64,000 bases of DNA from Gluconobacter kondonii (GCF_002723995.1 NZ_BEWP01000001.1:474065-538064), one strand, 5' to 3'. Shown: positions 26,718-36,289, numbered from the stretch's first letter. Notes: generated from the letters alone by a model not told the origin. Numbers and translations: made by a program.

Positions 26718-28580
26718 ATGACAAACTACTGGATTGGTGGCGCAAGCGGCGACTGGTTCGCAGACGCAAACTGGAGCGAAGGTAAAGCCCCTCCCAGCAA
26801 GGGATGGGTTGATGTCCTTGCTGGCAAGCCGGATGGCAGCGCAGTTACGATCAACGTCGCACAGGCTAACGCAACGCAGATCACGACGTTGAAGGTCGGC
26901 AGCAACGCTACGCTTAACGTCACCGCAACATCCCCCACACCTGGCGCAACGGCTTTCTACGCGAACAGCCTGACCATTGCTCAGGGCGGGACCATGCTTG
27001 TCGACACGTCCAGCACCGTCAATCTTGGCAGCAACCCGACAGTCAACGGCACCCTTCAGATTTCCGGCAATCCGGCCATTTCCATCAACAGCAACAGTGT
27101 CGGCGGTACAGGAACGCTGATTTTGGACCAGACGACGTTGGGAAGTTCCAACGCGCAATTCCAGATGGGTTCCTCCCTGACGACCGTTCTGCAGAATGGA
27201 GCGTCATTATATGTCAACAACGCAACGGCTGGCGGCAGAATCGTGTTCGGCCACGACACCATAAATGGTGCTTCGAACCAGCTCGTCTTCGCGGACTATA
27301 ACCAAACAGTTTCCACACCCATCTCAGGTTACAATGCCTCGTCCATCATCACCATCAGCCACGGCGGGACGCCTCCAATCGGTGCAACATTCATTGCGAA
27401 CAGCAATGGCACCTACACACTGAAAATCGCATTCGATCAGTACAATAACGGCATTACGCTCTCGAACATCTCTTTCGGTCCCAACTCAACGCCCGGGACG
27501 CCAACAATCGTGCAGAACGCGAACGGAAGTTGGAGCATTGCGGAAGGCGCGATCGTCTATAGCAGGCAGATTTGCTATTTGGCTGGTTCCATGATCCTCA
27601 CTCCTGAAGGCGAATGCGCCATCGAGACGCTTGAGGCTGGCGATCAGGTCATGGTCCACGAGAACGGGACTCTTCACTCCCGCACAATTCTGCGCGTCGG
27701 ACATGCTCACACAACAGTCGGTACTACAGGGCAGGCGGACATGGACGCCGTTCCTGTACGTATTCGTGCGGGTGCCCTGGCAGAAGGCATCCCCAGTCGA
27801 GATCTTCTGGTCACCCCAGAGCATTGTATGATGCTTGAAGGCACCTTCATTCCCGTTCGGATGCTCGTCAACGGCATGACGATTGCCTACGACCACTCCA
27901 TCACGGAGTATGACTATTATCATATCGAAACTGAAAAACACGCTATCCTGATCGCAAACGGCGCGTTGTCAGAAAGCTTTATGGATGTCGGTCATCGCTC
28001 AGATAACCTTATGAAGAGCCATCAGATCGCCCGCCTACATTCCCTGAGCTGGGAAAAAGATGCCGCCGCACCGCTGGTGACAGATCGTTCACATGTCGAA
28101 CCAATCTTTACGGCAATCGCATTGCGCGCACAGGCTCTGGGCTATCCCAGCACTCAGCCAGCTCCTTCAACAGAGACCAAAAATACTATCCACCTCGTGC
28201 TAGAAGACGGTACGACCCTGTACCCCATTCGCACAAGTGGCGAGCATTTTGTCTTCATGCTGCCAGAAGGCTGCCAGAGCGTCCGCATTCTGAGTCAGGC
28301 CGCACGTCCTGCTGACAGGATTGGACCGTTCGTCGACGACCGCCGGATGCTTGGTGTTCTGGTGGGGAATGTGACCGTCTGGAACGATGAACAGACTCAG
28401 CATCTCTCCAGTCATCTATCGGATCCCTACGCCGATGGCTGGTGGAGCATCGAAAGCAGTCACGCCCGCTGGACGGCCGGAAATGCCCGGTTGGATCTAG
28501 GCCGGGTACTGAAGACATCTGGTGGAATCCTGAGTCTTCATATTCTATCGCATGGAGATCAGGCAGCGGTCGCGGCCTGA
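26718..28580 (+). CDS. Hint-domain (hedgehog/intein) protein with beta-strand N-terminal region
   Basis: 620 residues. Region 1 (about 1-280) opens with WIGGASGDWFADANWS and is Asn/Thr/Gly-rich with repeated short beta strands, like autotransporter-type beta-solenoid modules. Region 2 (about 286-430) is a Hint_2 domain: nucleophile Cys286 in ICYLAGSMILTPEG, the ETLEAGDQVMV block, PVRIRAGAL, TPEHC (366-370), YHIETEKHAILIANG and ESFMDVG. Region 3 (about 430-620) is unknown and ends with a WWSIES..ARWTAGNARLDLG motif seen in some cell-surface polysaccharide proteins. There is no signal peptide. Hint domains can cleave themselves at the Cys; here that would release the N-terminal beta region. Surroundings are AT-rich, suggesting transfer. 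Confidence 0.82.
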   Translation: MTNYWIGGASGDWFADANWSEGKAPPSKGWVDVLAGKPDGSAVTINVAQANATQITTLKVGSNATLNVTATSPTPGATAFYANSLTIAQGGTMLVDTSSTVNLGSNPTVNGTLQISGNPAISINSNSVGGTGTLILDQTTLGSSNAQFQMGSSLTTVLQNGASLYVNNATAGGRIVFGHDTINGASNQLVFADYNQTVSTPISGYNASSIITISHGGTPPIGATFIANSNGTYTLKIAFDQYNNGITLSNISFGPNSTPGTPTIVQNANGSWSIAEGAIVYSRQICYLAGSMILTPEGECAIETLEAGDQVMVHENGTLHSRTILRVGHAHTTVGTTGQADMDAVPVRIRAGALAEGIPSRDLLVTPEHCMMLEGTFIPVRMLVNGMTIAYDHSITEYDYYHIETEKHAILIANGALSESFMDVGHRSDNLMKSHQIARLHSLSWEKDAAAPLVTDRSHVEPIFTAIALRAQALGYPSTQPAPSTETKNTIHLVLEDGTTLYPIRTSGEHFVFMLPEGCQSVRILSQAARPADRIGPFVDDRRMLGVLVGNVTVWNDEQTQHLSSHLSDPYADGWWSIESSHARWTAGNARLDLGRVLKTSGGILSLHILSHGDQAAVAA

Positions 28581-28602
28581 TCTTCGCCAGCCTCAGCACA
28601 AA

Positions 28603-28637
28603 TAAAAAAGGCAGAACCTTTCTGAGGTCTGCCCTTT
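28603..28637. terminator. Bidirectional intrinsic terminator after the Hint gene
   Basis: An AAAAAAGGCAGAACCT arm pairs with AGGTCTGCCCTTTTT across a short loop, with an A-run before and a T-run after. It separates the plus-strand Hint gene from the minus-strand hemA. Confidence 0.85.
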
Positions 28638-28680
28638 TTACACTCTGATAGAAAAAGGTAGAAGCTCGCCCCCCCCTACC

Positions 28681-29898
28681 TCAGGCTGCGACGGATTTGG
28701 ACGTTTTAAGCTGGCGTTCCTGCCACAATGTGGCAAGTGCCTCGACCAGTTCGTCGATCATTTCGTTGGTGTGAAGTGGCGTCGGCGTGATCCGCAGGCG
28801 CTCCGTTCCGCGCGGTACGGTCGGGAAATTGATGGGCTGGATGTAGTTCCCGAAGCGGTTCAGAAGCTCATCCGACAGGCTGCGGCACAGTTCAGCCTCC
28901 CCCACCATGACCGGCACGATATGGCTCGGATTCATGACATGCGGCAGGCCTGCCTTGTCCAGTGACTCACGCAGATAGGCCACAGCCCGCTGTTGACCTT
29001 CACGCTCAGCACTACTCTGACGCAGATAACGCACACTGGCCAGTGCACCAGCCGCGATCATCGGCGGAAGAGCCGTAGAGAAAATAAACCCCGATCCAAA
29101 AGAACGAACAAAGTCGCAAAGTGCGGCAGAAGCGGCAATGTAGCCACCCACGACGCCATAGCCTTTGCCCAGCGTTCCTTCGATCACCGTCAGACGATGA
29201 GACAGGCCAAGCTTTTCGGCGACGCCCGCACCATGATCACCATACATGCCAACCGCATGCACCTCGTCGAGATAGGTCATGGCGCCATATTTGTCAGCCA
29301 GATCGCAGAACGCCTCGATCGGGGCAATATCACCGTCCATCGAATAGACGGACTCGAACGCAATAATCTTCGGAACATCGGCAGGAAGCTCCTTCAGACG
29401 ACGTTCCAGATCCGCGACATCGTTGTGACGGAAGATCTGCTTCTCGGCCCGTGAATGACGGATGCCTTCGATCATCGAAGCGTGATTGAGTTCGTCAGAC
29501 AACACAACGCAGTTACGAAGACGCCCAGCAATGGTCCCGAGCGTCACCCAGTTTGACAGGTAGCCGGAATTGAATAGCAGCGCGCTTTCCTTGCCATGCA
29601 GGGAAGCGAGTTCTTTTTCCAGTTCCACATGATAGTGGTTGGTGCCCGAAATATTGCGGGTTCCACCAGCGCCAGCACCCGTTTCGTCCAGTGCCGCGTG
29701 CATGGCCGTCAGGACCTCGGGATGCTGCCCCATGCCGAGATAATCGTTAGAGCACCAGACCGTCACATCACGGCCCAGGCCATGATGGAAAGCCTTGGGA
29801 AAATGACCCGCCCGGCGCTCCAGATCCGCAAAGTAACGGTAGCTGCCATCCGCATGCAGACCGTCGAGAGCGGACTGAAACATCGCATCATAGTTCAT
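28681..29898 (-). CDS. hemA: 5-aminolevulinate synthase (C4 haem pathway)
   Basis: Condenses glycine and succinyl-CoA to 5-aminolevulinate with PLP. ATG 29898 has AGGAG nine bases upstream and gives 405 residues, the usual length. Signatures: [13 protein letters not shown] (48-60), [17 protein letters not shown] (74-90), [10 protein letters not shown] (211-220), and the PLP lysine Lys245 in [14 protein letters not shown]. The open frame extends 36 codons upstream without homology. It provides haem for the cytochromes built by the ccm genes elsewhere in the window. Confidence 0.97.
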   Translation of the reverse strand: MNYDAMFQSALDGLHADGSYRYFADLERRAGHFPKAFHHGLGRDVTVWCSNDYLGMGQHPEVLTAMHAALDETGAGAGGTRNISGTNHYHVELEKELASLHGKESALLFNSGYLSNWVTLGTIAGRLRNCVVLSDELNHASMIEGIRHSRAEKQIFRHNDVADLERRLKELPADVPKIIAFESVYSMDGDIAPIEAFCDLADKYGAMTYLDEVHAVGMYGDHGAGVAEKLGLSHRLTVIEGTLGKGYGVVGGYIAASAALCDFVRSFGSGFIFSTALPPMIAAGALASVRYLRQSSAEREGQQRAVAYLRESLDKAGLPHVMNPSHIVPVMVGEAELCRSLSDELLNRFGNYIQPINFPTVPRGTERLRITPTPLHTNEMIDELVEALATLWQERQLKTSKSVAA

Positions 29899-30134
29899 CG
29901 CGTTTTTCTCCTGCCCGGCACTGTAATCCTGTGACACGGTCTCGCCAAGCTCTCCCGCCAGATAAGACCACACAGCAGCGGTTTGTTTCTCAATACTGCA
30001 AACCATCCGACCTGCATGATGAGACTGATTTTCCAGCTCTTTTCTGGAAACCTTGTATTTCCATACTTTCCATTTTCTTCACGCACGCTCCATCCCATTA
30101 TCTTTCCCAAGACACCACTCAGGAGCAGGCAGCC

Positions 30135-30839
30135 ATGCTGGATATCAGACCCTTCGCCACTCTCGGTCACGCCAATCACGGTTGGCTCGACGCCAATTAT
30201 CATTTTTCCTTTTCGGATTATCAGAACCGCAACCGAATGCACTGGGGACGGCTGCGCGTGTGGAACGACGATCGTATCGCGCCCCATAACGGTTTCGGCG
30301 CACATCCCCATCGCGACATGGAAATCATCACCTATGTCCGCACGGGCGCCATCACGCACGAAGACAGTCTCGGCAATCGTGGCCGAACCGAAGCTGGCGA
30401 TGTGCAGGTCATGTCGGCAGGCAGCGGAATCACACATTCCGAGTTCAACCGTGAAGACGACGCCACAACGCTCTTTCAGATCTGGCTGATCCCGGACGAG
30501 ACAGGCGGCAAACCGTCATGGGGCACCCGTCCCTTCCCGCGCCATGAGCGTAACGGGCGGCTTGTTCCACTCGCATCAGGCTTTCCGGAAGATAATGCTC
30601 TTCCCATCCGTACCCGCGGGCGGGTCTGCGGCGCCACGCTCAAGGCAGGAGAAACCCTGACCTTCCAGACGGACCGCACCATGTTTACCTATCTCGTTCC
30701 GGCTACAGGCAGCGTGGAAATCGACGGACGGCTCGTTGGACACCGGGACGGGGCGGCCCTTCATGATGTGGAAAGCATCACGATCACTGCGCGGGAAGAC
30801 GCGGAAATCGTCCTTGTGGAAAGCGCGGCTTTGCGCTGA
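30135..30839 (+). CDS. Pirin family protein (YhaK/quercetinase type)
   Basis: 234 residues from ATG 30135, preceded by AGGAG nine bases upstream. The N-terminal cupin carries the pirin metal ligands His57 and His59 (AHPHRDMEIITYV), His101 and Glu103 (ITHSEFN). Bacterial pirins of this type can oxidise quercetin and respond to oxidative stress; the true substrate is unknown. Divergent from hemA across a 236-base intergenic region in which I see no clear signal. Confidence 0.92.
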   Translation: MLDIRPFATLGHANHGWLDANYHFSFSDYQNRNRMHWGRLRVWNDDRIAPHNGFGAHPHRDMEIITYVRTGAITHEDSLGNRGRTEAGDVQVMSAGSGITHSEFNREDDATTLFQIWLIPDETGGKPSWGTRPFPRHERNGRLVPLASGFPEDNALPIRTRGRVCGATLKAGETLTFQTDRTMFTYLVPATGSVEIDGRLVGHRDGAALHDVESITITAREDAEIVLVESAALR

Positions 30840-30859
30840 CAGAAGGGACAATCAAACTT

Positions 30860-30888
30860 TGTGACAAGAAGAGGAAAATCTGTGACAA
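30860..30888 (+). repeat. Paired TGTGACAA direct repeats
   Basis: TGTGACAA occurs at 30860-30867 and 30881-30888, 21 bases apart, two turns of the helix, so both lie on the same face. A second repeat, CTGACAGAAGG, is at 30836-30846 and 30984-30994. They lie upstream of the gene at 31004 and may be a binding site for a regulator; chance cannot be excluded. Confidence 0.4.
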
Positions 30889-31003
30889 ACAACACAGAAA
30901 GGTGTTTCTTCCTCCTTGCATCCTGATCAGGACCCAGACGTTGAGAAGACAGGGCCACCAGCTCGGAAAAGGCCCGTTTTCTTCTGACAGAAGGAGCCTG
31001 ACA

Positions 31004-31393
31004 ATGACCATCCAGAGCACATACACAACCAAGCCCAGCAAAGGTCAGACCGAAGCCCAAGCAGCAACGTCCGTTTTCACCCGGTTTGGTGACTGGCTGA
31101 GCGGCGCGAGTACGGATCGCTCAGGTCTGACTCAAGTCACAATCAATATGATGAAGGAGGACTGTGAGTTCGCAACCACGATCAGTGAAATCCGCACTCC
31201 GCCTTCAACTCCCCTTTTACCAGAGCAGGTCGAAGATCTCATGGGGGCAAAAAGAATGAAGCATATTTGCGATCAGACAGGTCAGTCCCCCGAAGCTGTG
31301 GAAACGGCCTTGACCGAAGTGCTTCCGATGCTGGCTTCCATGCTTCGAGAAAATCCGGAACGACTTTTCAGTTATCAATGCAAGATCAACTGA
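31004..31393 (+). CDS. Small unknown protein, faintly YidB/DUF937-like C-terminus
   Basis: 129 residues from ATG 31004 with AAGGAG seven bases upstream; the longer frame from 30902 has no ribosome site. The middle is polar. The C-terminal third (DQTGQSPEAVETALTEVLPMLASMLRENP) resembles the helical repeat of YidB/DUF937 proteins, but the match is weak. No signal peptide. The 160-base leader carries direct repeats, so the gene may be regulated. Confidence 0.6.
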   Translation: MTIQSTYTTKPSKGQTEAQAATSVFTRFGDWLSGASTDRSGLTQVTINMMKEDCEFATTISEIRTPPSTPLLPEQVEDLMGAKRMKHICDQTGQSPEAVETALTEVLPMLASMLRENPERLFSYQCKIN

Positions 31394-31449
31394 GCGCTTC
31401 ATTCGGTCTCTGAGCCGGATTTTCAAGTTTCCGAACGACGAAGGGCTCG

Positions 31450-32451
31450 TCAGAGGCCCTCCGCCGTTCGTGCCATACGACGACGGCGCGGTCGTCCTGC
31501 ATTTTCTTCAAACCGTTCATTGATCTGGGCTGTCGTTTCCGGTGCGGCCAAAACAGCCCCGGATGCTTCGACACATCCGACCTTCTGTGCAAACGCAAGA
31601 AGATCCGGGAAATCCAAACCAATACCCCGAACCTTGAGTCCCAGTGCTTTGACGGCCTCCAGAGCCGCCCGATAAAAAAGCATTGACCCTTCGTCCAGAA
31701 GGGGAGCCTCTCCCGACTGCTGCCATGTCATGTCGGAAGGTGTCAGCAAAGATGCGTCAAACTGTACACCGTCCAGCAATCCTCCGACGGCCCGCTCACG
31801 CAAAAGACTGAGACTGGAGGGCGCACTTCCAAAGCCACCGAGGAAAATCTGACATCCCTGATCGCGCAGGGCGGAAAGTGTGTAACAGGTCTCTTTATCG
31901 TCCTGCGCCAGCCCGCTTTCCTGAAAAACCAGATCCAGGCGACTGACCGGAAAGTCGCTGTTTTGAAGAACCGTGTTCAGACGACCGTTAAAGTCCCCAT
32001 CGGGAGCCTGATCGTCCTCCAGAGAGACCATCAGACGCATCGCATCCGGCCACGTCGCGGCCTGTGAACACGCGTTTCCCAGTAAATCGGAATCAAATTC
32101 CCGCTGTTGCTGTCCCAGACTCTTGCGTCGGCTCTTGCGCAGGGTCCGACGGGGAACCGAGAGCCAGAGCTGGCTCATGTCTACCTGCGCGCCGATGACC
32201 TTGTCTGTTCCGCTGCGCCCCAGAACGAAGCGTGGGAGCCACCGCAGAGGAGGCAACGCGCTTTTTTGACGCGCCCTGCGACTCCGAAGTGTCGTGGCAA
32301 ACATTCCCGCACTGCACTCCGCCATAGAGGCAGCATAGTCCGGTTTACCTTCGGGCAGTTCAGACAGCCCATCCACCCTGACTGCCTGGCCGACATGCAG
32401 GCCCTGAGGGGTTGCAGCCACCGAAGTCGCTCCCCGTCCTAGATCATCCAA
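31450..32451 (-). CDS. Degenerate (catalytically dead) EAL-domain protein
   Basis: About 333 residues. I chose the TTG at 32451 because GGAGGT lies seven bases upstream; a GTG three codons earlier sits directly on that site. The N-terminal third is basic and unassigned. From about residue 135 the order of blocks follows an EAL phosphodiesterase: RLDLVFQESGLAQDD in place of LELEITES, IFLGGFGSAPSSLSLLRE (about 206-222) in place of ALDDFGTGYSSLSYL, and a LGLKVRGIGLDFPDLLAFAQKVGC block in place of LGLKVIAEGVET. The EAL motif itself is missing and the metal-binding DD is GG, so hydrolysis of c-di-GMP is unlikely. It may bind c-di-GMP or a partner. Confidence 0.82.
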   Translation of the reverse strand: MDDLGRGATSVAATPQGLHVGQAVRVDGLSELPEGKPDYAASMAECSAGMFATTLRSRRARQKSALPPLRWLPRFVLGRSGTDKVIGAQVDMSQLWLSVPRRTLRKSRRKSLGQQQREFDSDLLGNACSQAATWPDAMRLMVSLEDDQAPDGDFNGRLNTVLQNSDFPVSRLDLVFQESGLAQDDKETCYTLSALRDQGCQIFLGGFGSAPSSLSLLRERAVGGLLDGVQFDASLLTPSDMTWQQSGEAPLLDEGSMLFYRAALEAVKALGLKVRGIGLDFPDLLAFAQKVGCVEASGAVLAAPETTAQINERFEENAGRPRRRRMARTAEGL

Positions 32452-32636
32452 TGCGGACACCTCCGTTCTTCATGTCAGAACAATGCCGCTCAACACCCTA
32501 ATTTTTCCTTAATGATGCAGGGGTTTCTGCTGTCATTTGAACCGTGATTGATGGCCTATACCCGCCCGGCCTATCCGTTCCAGACACTCTGAAACTCTTC
32601 GTTCGATCAATCCGGACAAAGCTGCTACGGTTTCGC

Positions 32637-32656
32637 GCCCGGACCTTCTTCCGGGC
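32637..32656 (+). promoter_or_regulatory. Leader hairpin upstream of the MFS transporter
   Basis: GCCCGGA and TCCGGGC form a perfect 7-base stem with a 6-base loop about 55 bases before the MFS start. It may be part of the 5' leader or end a short upstream RNA; no T-run follows. The rest of 32461-32710 shows no gene. Confidence 0.3.
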
Positions 32657-32710
32657 CTGTGACACCCTTGGGCGTGGGGTCTATTCCCCTCCGAGACAGG
32701 ACCATTCTGC

Positions 32711-33970
32711 ATGACGGATGCCACAACCCGCTCCGCCGTATCTACATCTTCCCAAGGCTCTCTTGTTGCGCTCCTGCCCTACTGGCAGGTCACTTTTGCC
32801 TCTTTTCTGGGCTGGTTTCTGGACGCTTTCGACCAGACAACGCTTATGTTCACCCTCCCCGATATCGCCCATGATTTCGGATGCACGATCGCCGATCTGG
32901 GGGCTGTGCTGATGGGACAGTCCATCGGGCGCGCCGTCGGCAATACCGGCTGGGGGTGGCTGGCTGACCGTTATGGTCGCAAGCCTGCTTTCATGCTTGG
33001 CGTCGTCTGGTTTGCGGTCTTTTCCGCCATGACAGGCCTCTCCCATCACTTTTATGTGCTGATGGCCGTGCAGTTCCTGTTCGGAATTGGCTTTGGCGGC
33101 GAATGGACCGCTTCGGCCGCTCTGCTGATGGAAAGCGTCCCGGCCTGGACACGCCCCATGGCCTCCGCACTCATGATGTCCGGCTATGAAGTCGGCTATT
33201 TCGCCGCCGCTGGCGTGCAGGCCCTGATCCTGCCGCATTATGGGTGGCGCGTGTTGTTCTTCATCGGCCTCGCGCCTGCTGCGCTGGCGCTGTTCATCCG
33301 GATCGGCGTGCCGGAAAGCCCGGTCTGGCTGCGGACCCACGAAGAGCGTCTGACCAGAAAGCAGCACCACACAGCCCCGCCACCGCGCCCCAAATTCCGT
33401 CTGACGGGTGCAGCGCTTCAGGCGATCGCTTTCATGAGCTTTCTCGAATTTCAGAAAGCCGCGATCTACACCTATTACCCGACCATTCTGCGGGGCAGTC
33501 ACCATCTGACGCAGCAGGCCGTTTTCTGGCCGGTGACGCTTTATTGTCTCGGATCGTTTGGCGGAAAAGTTCTGTGCGGCTGGCTGGCAGAGCGTTTCGG
33601 GGAAGTCCGGGTCATGCTCAGCGCGCTGGTCGTCGTGATGCTGACGATCTGGCCGTTCCTGAGCGCACCCACCTGGAACATGCTGCTGATTGCAGCCTTC
33701 GTCATGGGTGCGGCGGCTTCGGGGATTTTCGCGCTTGTCCCGCATTATCTGGCACAGCGTTTTCCGTCCGATACCCGCAGCTTCGGTATGGGGCTGGGCT
33801 ATGCGCTCGGCTCCATCGGGCAGGGCATGGCGCAGAAACTCGTGCCCATGTTCGGCCCAACCATTCTTACACTGCCGCTCTCAGCCGAACTTTTCGTGCT
33901 GGGCACCAGTCTCGTGACGGGCGCCATCGCTCTGATCCGCCCGAAGGAACTTCCCGGCGAACATATGTGA
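32711..33970 (+). CDS. MFS metabolite:proton symporter
   Basis: 419 residues with twelve predicted helices. Motifs: FLDAFDQTTLMFTLPDIA in helix 1, the A-type loop GWLADRYGRKPAFMLG, FLFGIGFGGEWTASAALLMES in helix 4-5 (a pattern of the sialate/aromatic-acid symporter group) and a second loop GWLAERFGEVRVM. Members of this group import organic acids, but the substrate cannot be named. Convergent with the FAD dehydrogenase gene, 18 bases apart. Confidence 0.88.
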   Translation: MTDATTRSAVSTSSQGSLVALLPYWQVTFASFLGWFLDAFDQTTLMFTLPDIAHDFGCTIADLGAVLMGQSIGRAVGNTGWGWLADRYGRKPAFMLGVVWFAVFSAMTGLSHHFYVLMAVQFLFGIGFGGEWTASAALLMESVPAWTRPMASALMMSGYEVGYFAAAGVQALILPHYGWRVLFFIGLAPAALALFIRIGVPESPVWLRTHEERLTRKQHHTAPPPRPKFRLTGAALQAIAFMSFLEFQKAAIYTYYPTILRGSHHLTQQAVFWPVTLYCLGSFGGKVLCGWLAERFGEVRVMLSALVVVMLTIWPFLSAPTWNMLLIAAFVMGAAASGIFALVPHYLAQRFPSDTRSFGMGLGYALGSIGQGMAQKLVPMFGPTILTLPLSAELFVLGTSLVTGAIALIRPKELPGEHM

Positions 33971-33988
33971 GGGCTGTGCGGCGGTCTC

Positions 33989-35596
33989 TTAAAGAGAGGC
34001 CGCCAGCCACTCCGCTGCCCGGATGCCATCAATTCCGGCGGAAAGAATACCGCCAGCATAGCCTGCCCCCTCGCCTGCCGGAAACAACCCGCGCAGGGTT
34101 GGGCTTTGGCCGTCACGGTCACGACGCAGCCGGATCGGCGAGGATGTGCGCGTCTCCACGCCTGTCATGATGGCATCATCCATAGAGAAGCCGCGCAACT
34201 TCCGTTCAAACTGCGGCAGGGCCTCACGGATGGCATCCGTTACGAAAGCCGGCAGACACAGTGTCAAATCCGTCGGCGTCACACCCGGCTGATAGGACGG
34301 CACGACGTCCCCCAACGACGTGGACGGACGCCCCGCCAAAAAATCTCCGACCCGCTGGGCAGGGGCGTTGTAATTGCTGCCCCCCGCGACGAACGCTGCT
34401 TTTTCCCACTGTCGCTGAAACGCCATGCCGCCCAGAACGTCGTCCGGGAAATCAAGCTCGGGCTTCACTTCAACAACGATACCGCTGTTCGCATTGCGCT
34501 CGGCCCGCGAATACTGGCTCATCCCGTTGGTGACGACCTGCCCTTCCTCGGACGTTGCCGCCACGACCTGCCCGCCGGGGCACATGCAGAACGAATAGAC
34601 CGCACGGCCATTCGAGGCATGATGAACGAGCTTGTAATCCGCAGCCCCCAGCATCTCATGCCCGGCACTGGCCCCGAAACGGGCTACGTCAATCACGGAT
34701 TGCGGGTGTTCGATCCGTACGCCGATGGAGAAGGGCTTGGGATCCATTTCCACATGGGCTTCACGCAGCATTTCAAACGTATCACGCGCCGAGTGTCCGA
34801 CCGCCAGAATGACCCGCTCCGCCGGAAGGGTTTCACCGTTCGACAGATGCAGGCCGCGCAGACGACGCTCCGCGCCCTCGCCCTCCATCTTAAATCCCTC
34901 AACACGGGTCTCGAACCGGTATTCGCCGCCCAGACGCTCGATTTCAGCGCGGATGAACATGACCATCGTGACCAGACGGAACGTGCCGATATGGGGTTTG
35001 GAGATCGTCAGAATTTCTTCCGGCGCCCCCGCCCGGACGAATTCTTCCAGAACATGCCGCCCCAGATGTCGCTGGTCAGACACACCGGAATAGAGCTTGC
35101 CGTCCGAGAACGTCCCGGCTCCGCCCTCGCCGAACTGGACGTTGCTCTCAGGCGTCAGAACGGATTTACGCCACAGGGCGAACGTATCGACCGTCCGTGC
35201 CTTCACGTCCTTGCCGCGCTCGATAATGATTGGCTTCAGACCGGCCTGCGCCAGCGTCAGCGCCGCCATGATCCCGCAGGGTCCCGCGCCGATCACGACA
35301 GGACGCGGTGCCCCCTCGGGCAAGGTCGCCTCGGGCAGATGATAGGTCGTGTCCGGCGTCGGGCGGATATGCTGATCGCTCGCATGGGCGGCCAGAACCG
35401 CAGCCTCGTCCGCGACATCACAGTCCACGTTATAGACCAGCACGATATGGCCGCGTTTGCGGGCATCATAGCCGCGACGCGCCACAGTCAGGCTTTGCAG
35501 GTCTTCAGATGGAATGTTCAGACGCGCAAGCACGGCGTCGCGCAGCGCCTCCGCCGCATGATCGAGCGGGAGGCGCAGTTCGGTAATGCGGATCAT
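33989..35596 (-). CDS. FAD-dependent dehydrogenase (COG2509 type)
   Basis: 535 residues. An N-terminal small alpha/beta region (1-95) is followed by a Rossmann FAD-binding motif VVIGAGPCGIMAALTLAQAG (about 102-121) and ends with a TSSPIRLRRD and GLFPAGEGAGYAGGI block that closes the FAD site. The set of motifs fits the uncharacterised FAD-dependent dehydrogenase family COG2509; substrate unknown. Its ATG overlaps the stop of the UPF0114 membrane gene by one base, so the pair is an operon. Confidence 0.86.
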   Translation of the reverse strand: MIRITELRLPLDHAAEALRDAVLARLNIPSEDLQSLTVARRGYDARKRGHIVLVYNVDCDVADEAAVLAAHASDQHIRPTPDTTYHLPEATLPEGAPRPVVIGAGPCGIMAALTLAQAGLKPIIIERGKDVKARTVDTFALWRKSVLTPESNVQFGEGGAGTFSDGKLYSGVSDQRHLGRHVLEEFVRAGAPEEILTISKPHIGTFRLVTMVMFIRAEIERLGGEYRFETRVEGFKMEGEGAERRLRGLHLSNGETLPAERVILAVGHSARDTFEMLREAHVEMDPKPFSIGVRIEHPQSVIDVARFGASAGHEMLGAADYKLVHHASNGRAVYSFCMCPGGQVVAATSEEGQVVTNGMSQYSRAERNANSGIVVEVKPELDFPDDVLGGMAFQRQWEKAAFVAGGSNYNAPAQRVGDFLAGRPSTSLGDVVPSYQPGVTPTDLTLCLPAFVTDAIREALPQFERKLRGFSMDDAIMTGVETRTSSPIRLRRDRDGQSPTLRGLFPAGEGAGYAGGILSAGIDGIRAAEWLAASL

Positions 35597-36225
35597 CAGT
35601 GGTGTCCGTTCCCCGAATCATTTCCGGCCTTTCCTGCAACCGGCGGCGCAGGATCGGCATGATGCGTATCGGGTGAGCCTTCCATGATCCGGTCCATGAT
35701 GGCCATCAGCACGCCCGAGACCACGAAAGCGAGATGGATGCCCACGCTCCATTCCAGAGCGCGCGTCGAGGTCTCATCCACACGGATGAAATCTGCCAGC
35801 ACATGGATCGCGGACATGGCCACGATCGAGGCCATGAGCTTGATCTTGATGTCCCCGAACGTGACATGCCCGATCCAGCTCGGATAATCCTCATGACTGC
35901 GGATATCGAGGCGCGAAACAAAGTTCTCATAGCCCGAGAACATGACGATCAGTAGCAGATTGGCCAGCAGGACCAGATCGATCAGGTCCAAAACGCCAAC
36001 GAACACATCGTCGAAATCCAGCCCCGTCGCCTTCAGCACCAGTCCGATCAGCTGCTGGAAGAACTTGAACGCCACCAGCAGCAGCCCGATGGTCAGGCCG
36101 AAATAGAGCGGTGCGGCAATCCAGCGCGTGGCGAAAAACGCACGCTCCATGAAGCCTTCGGCACGGCCGAAACTGCCGGTGCGTCGGGTGGACTGCGGAT
36201 CAGGAGAAGGAGAGGAAGTCGTCAT
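35596..36225 (-). CDS. UPF0114/YqhA family membrane protein
   Basis: 209 residues, slightly longer than the typical 160-180 because of a Ser/Pro-rich N-terminus and a charged C-terminal tail. Family blocks are FATRWIAAPLYFGLTIGLLL, LDLIDLVLLANLLLIVMFSGYENFVS, and the SWIGHVTFGDIKIKLMASIVAMSAI stretch. Four transmembrane helices predicted. No biochemical role is established. Upstream in the same operon as the FAD dehydrogenase. Confidence 0.88.
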   Translation of the reverse strand: MTTSSPSPDPQSTRRTGSFGRAEGFMERAFFATRWIAAPLYFGLTIGLLLVAFKFFQQLIGLVLKATGLDFDDVFVGVLDLIDLVLLANLLLIVMFSGYENFVSRLDIRSHEDYPSWIGHVTFGDIKIKLMASIVAMSAIHVLADFIRVDETSTRALEWSVGIHLAFVVSGVLMAIMDRIMEGSPDTHHADPAPPVAGKAGNDSGNGHH

Positions 36226-36289
36226 GCTTCCTCTCTACGATTTCAGGGGATGTTTCGCCACAGTGTTGTGAATGCTGGGCGTAAATCCC

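Noticed and set aside
30902..31003. Longer N-terminus for the gene at 31004
   Set aside because: No ribosome site; it covers the leader with the direct repeats.
34106..35662. 518-residue open frame on the plus strand
   Set aside because: Shadow of the FAD dehydrogenase gene; no domain.
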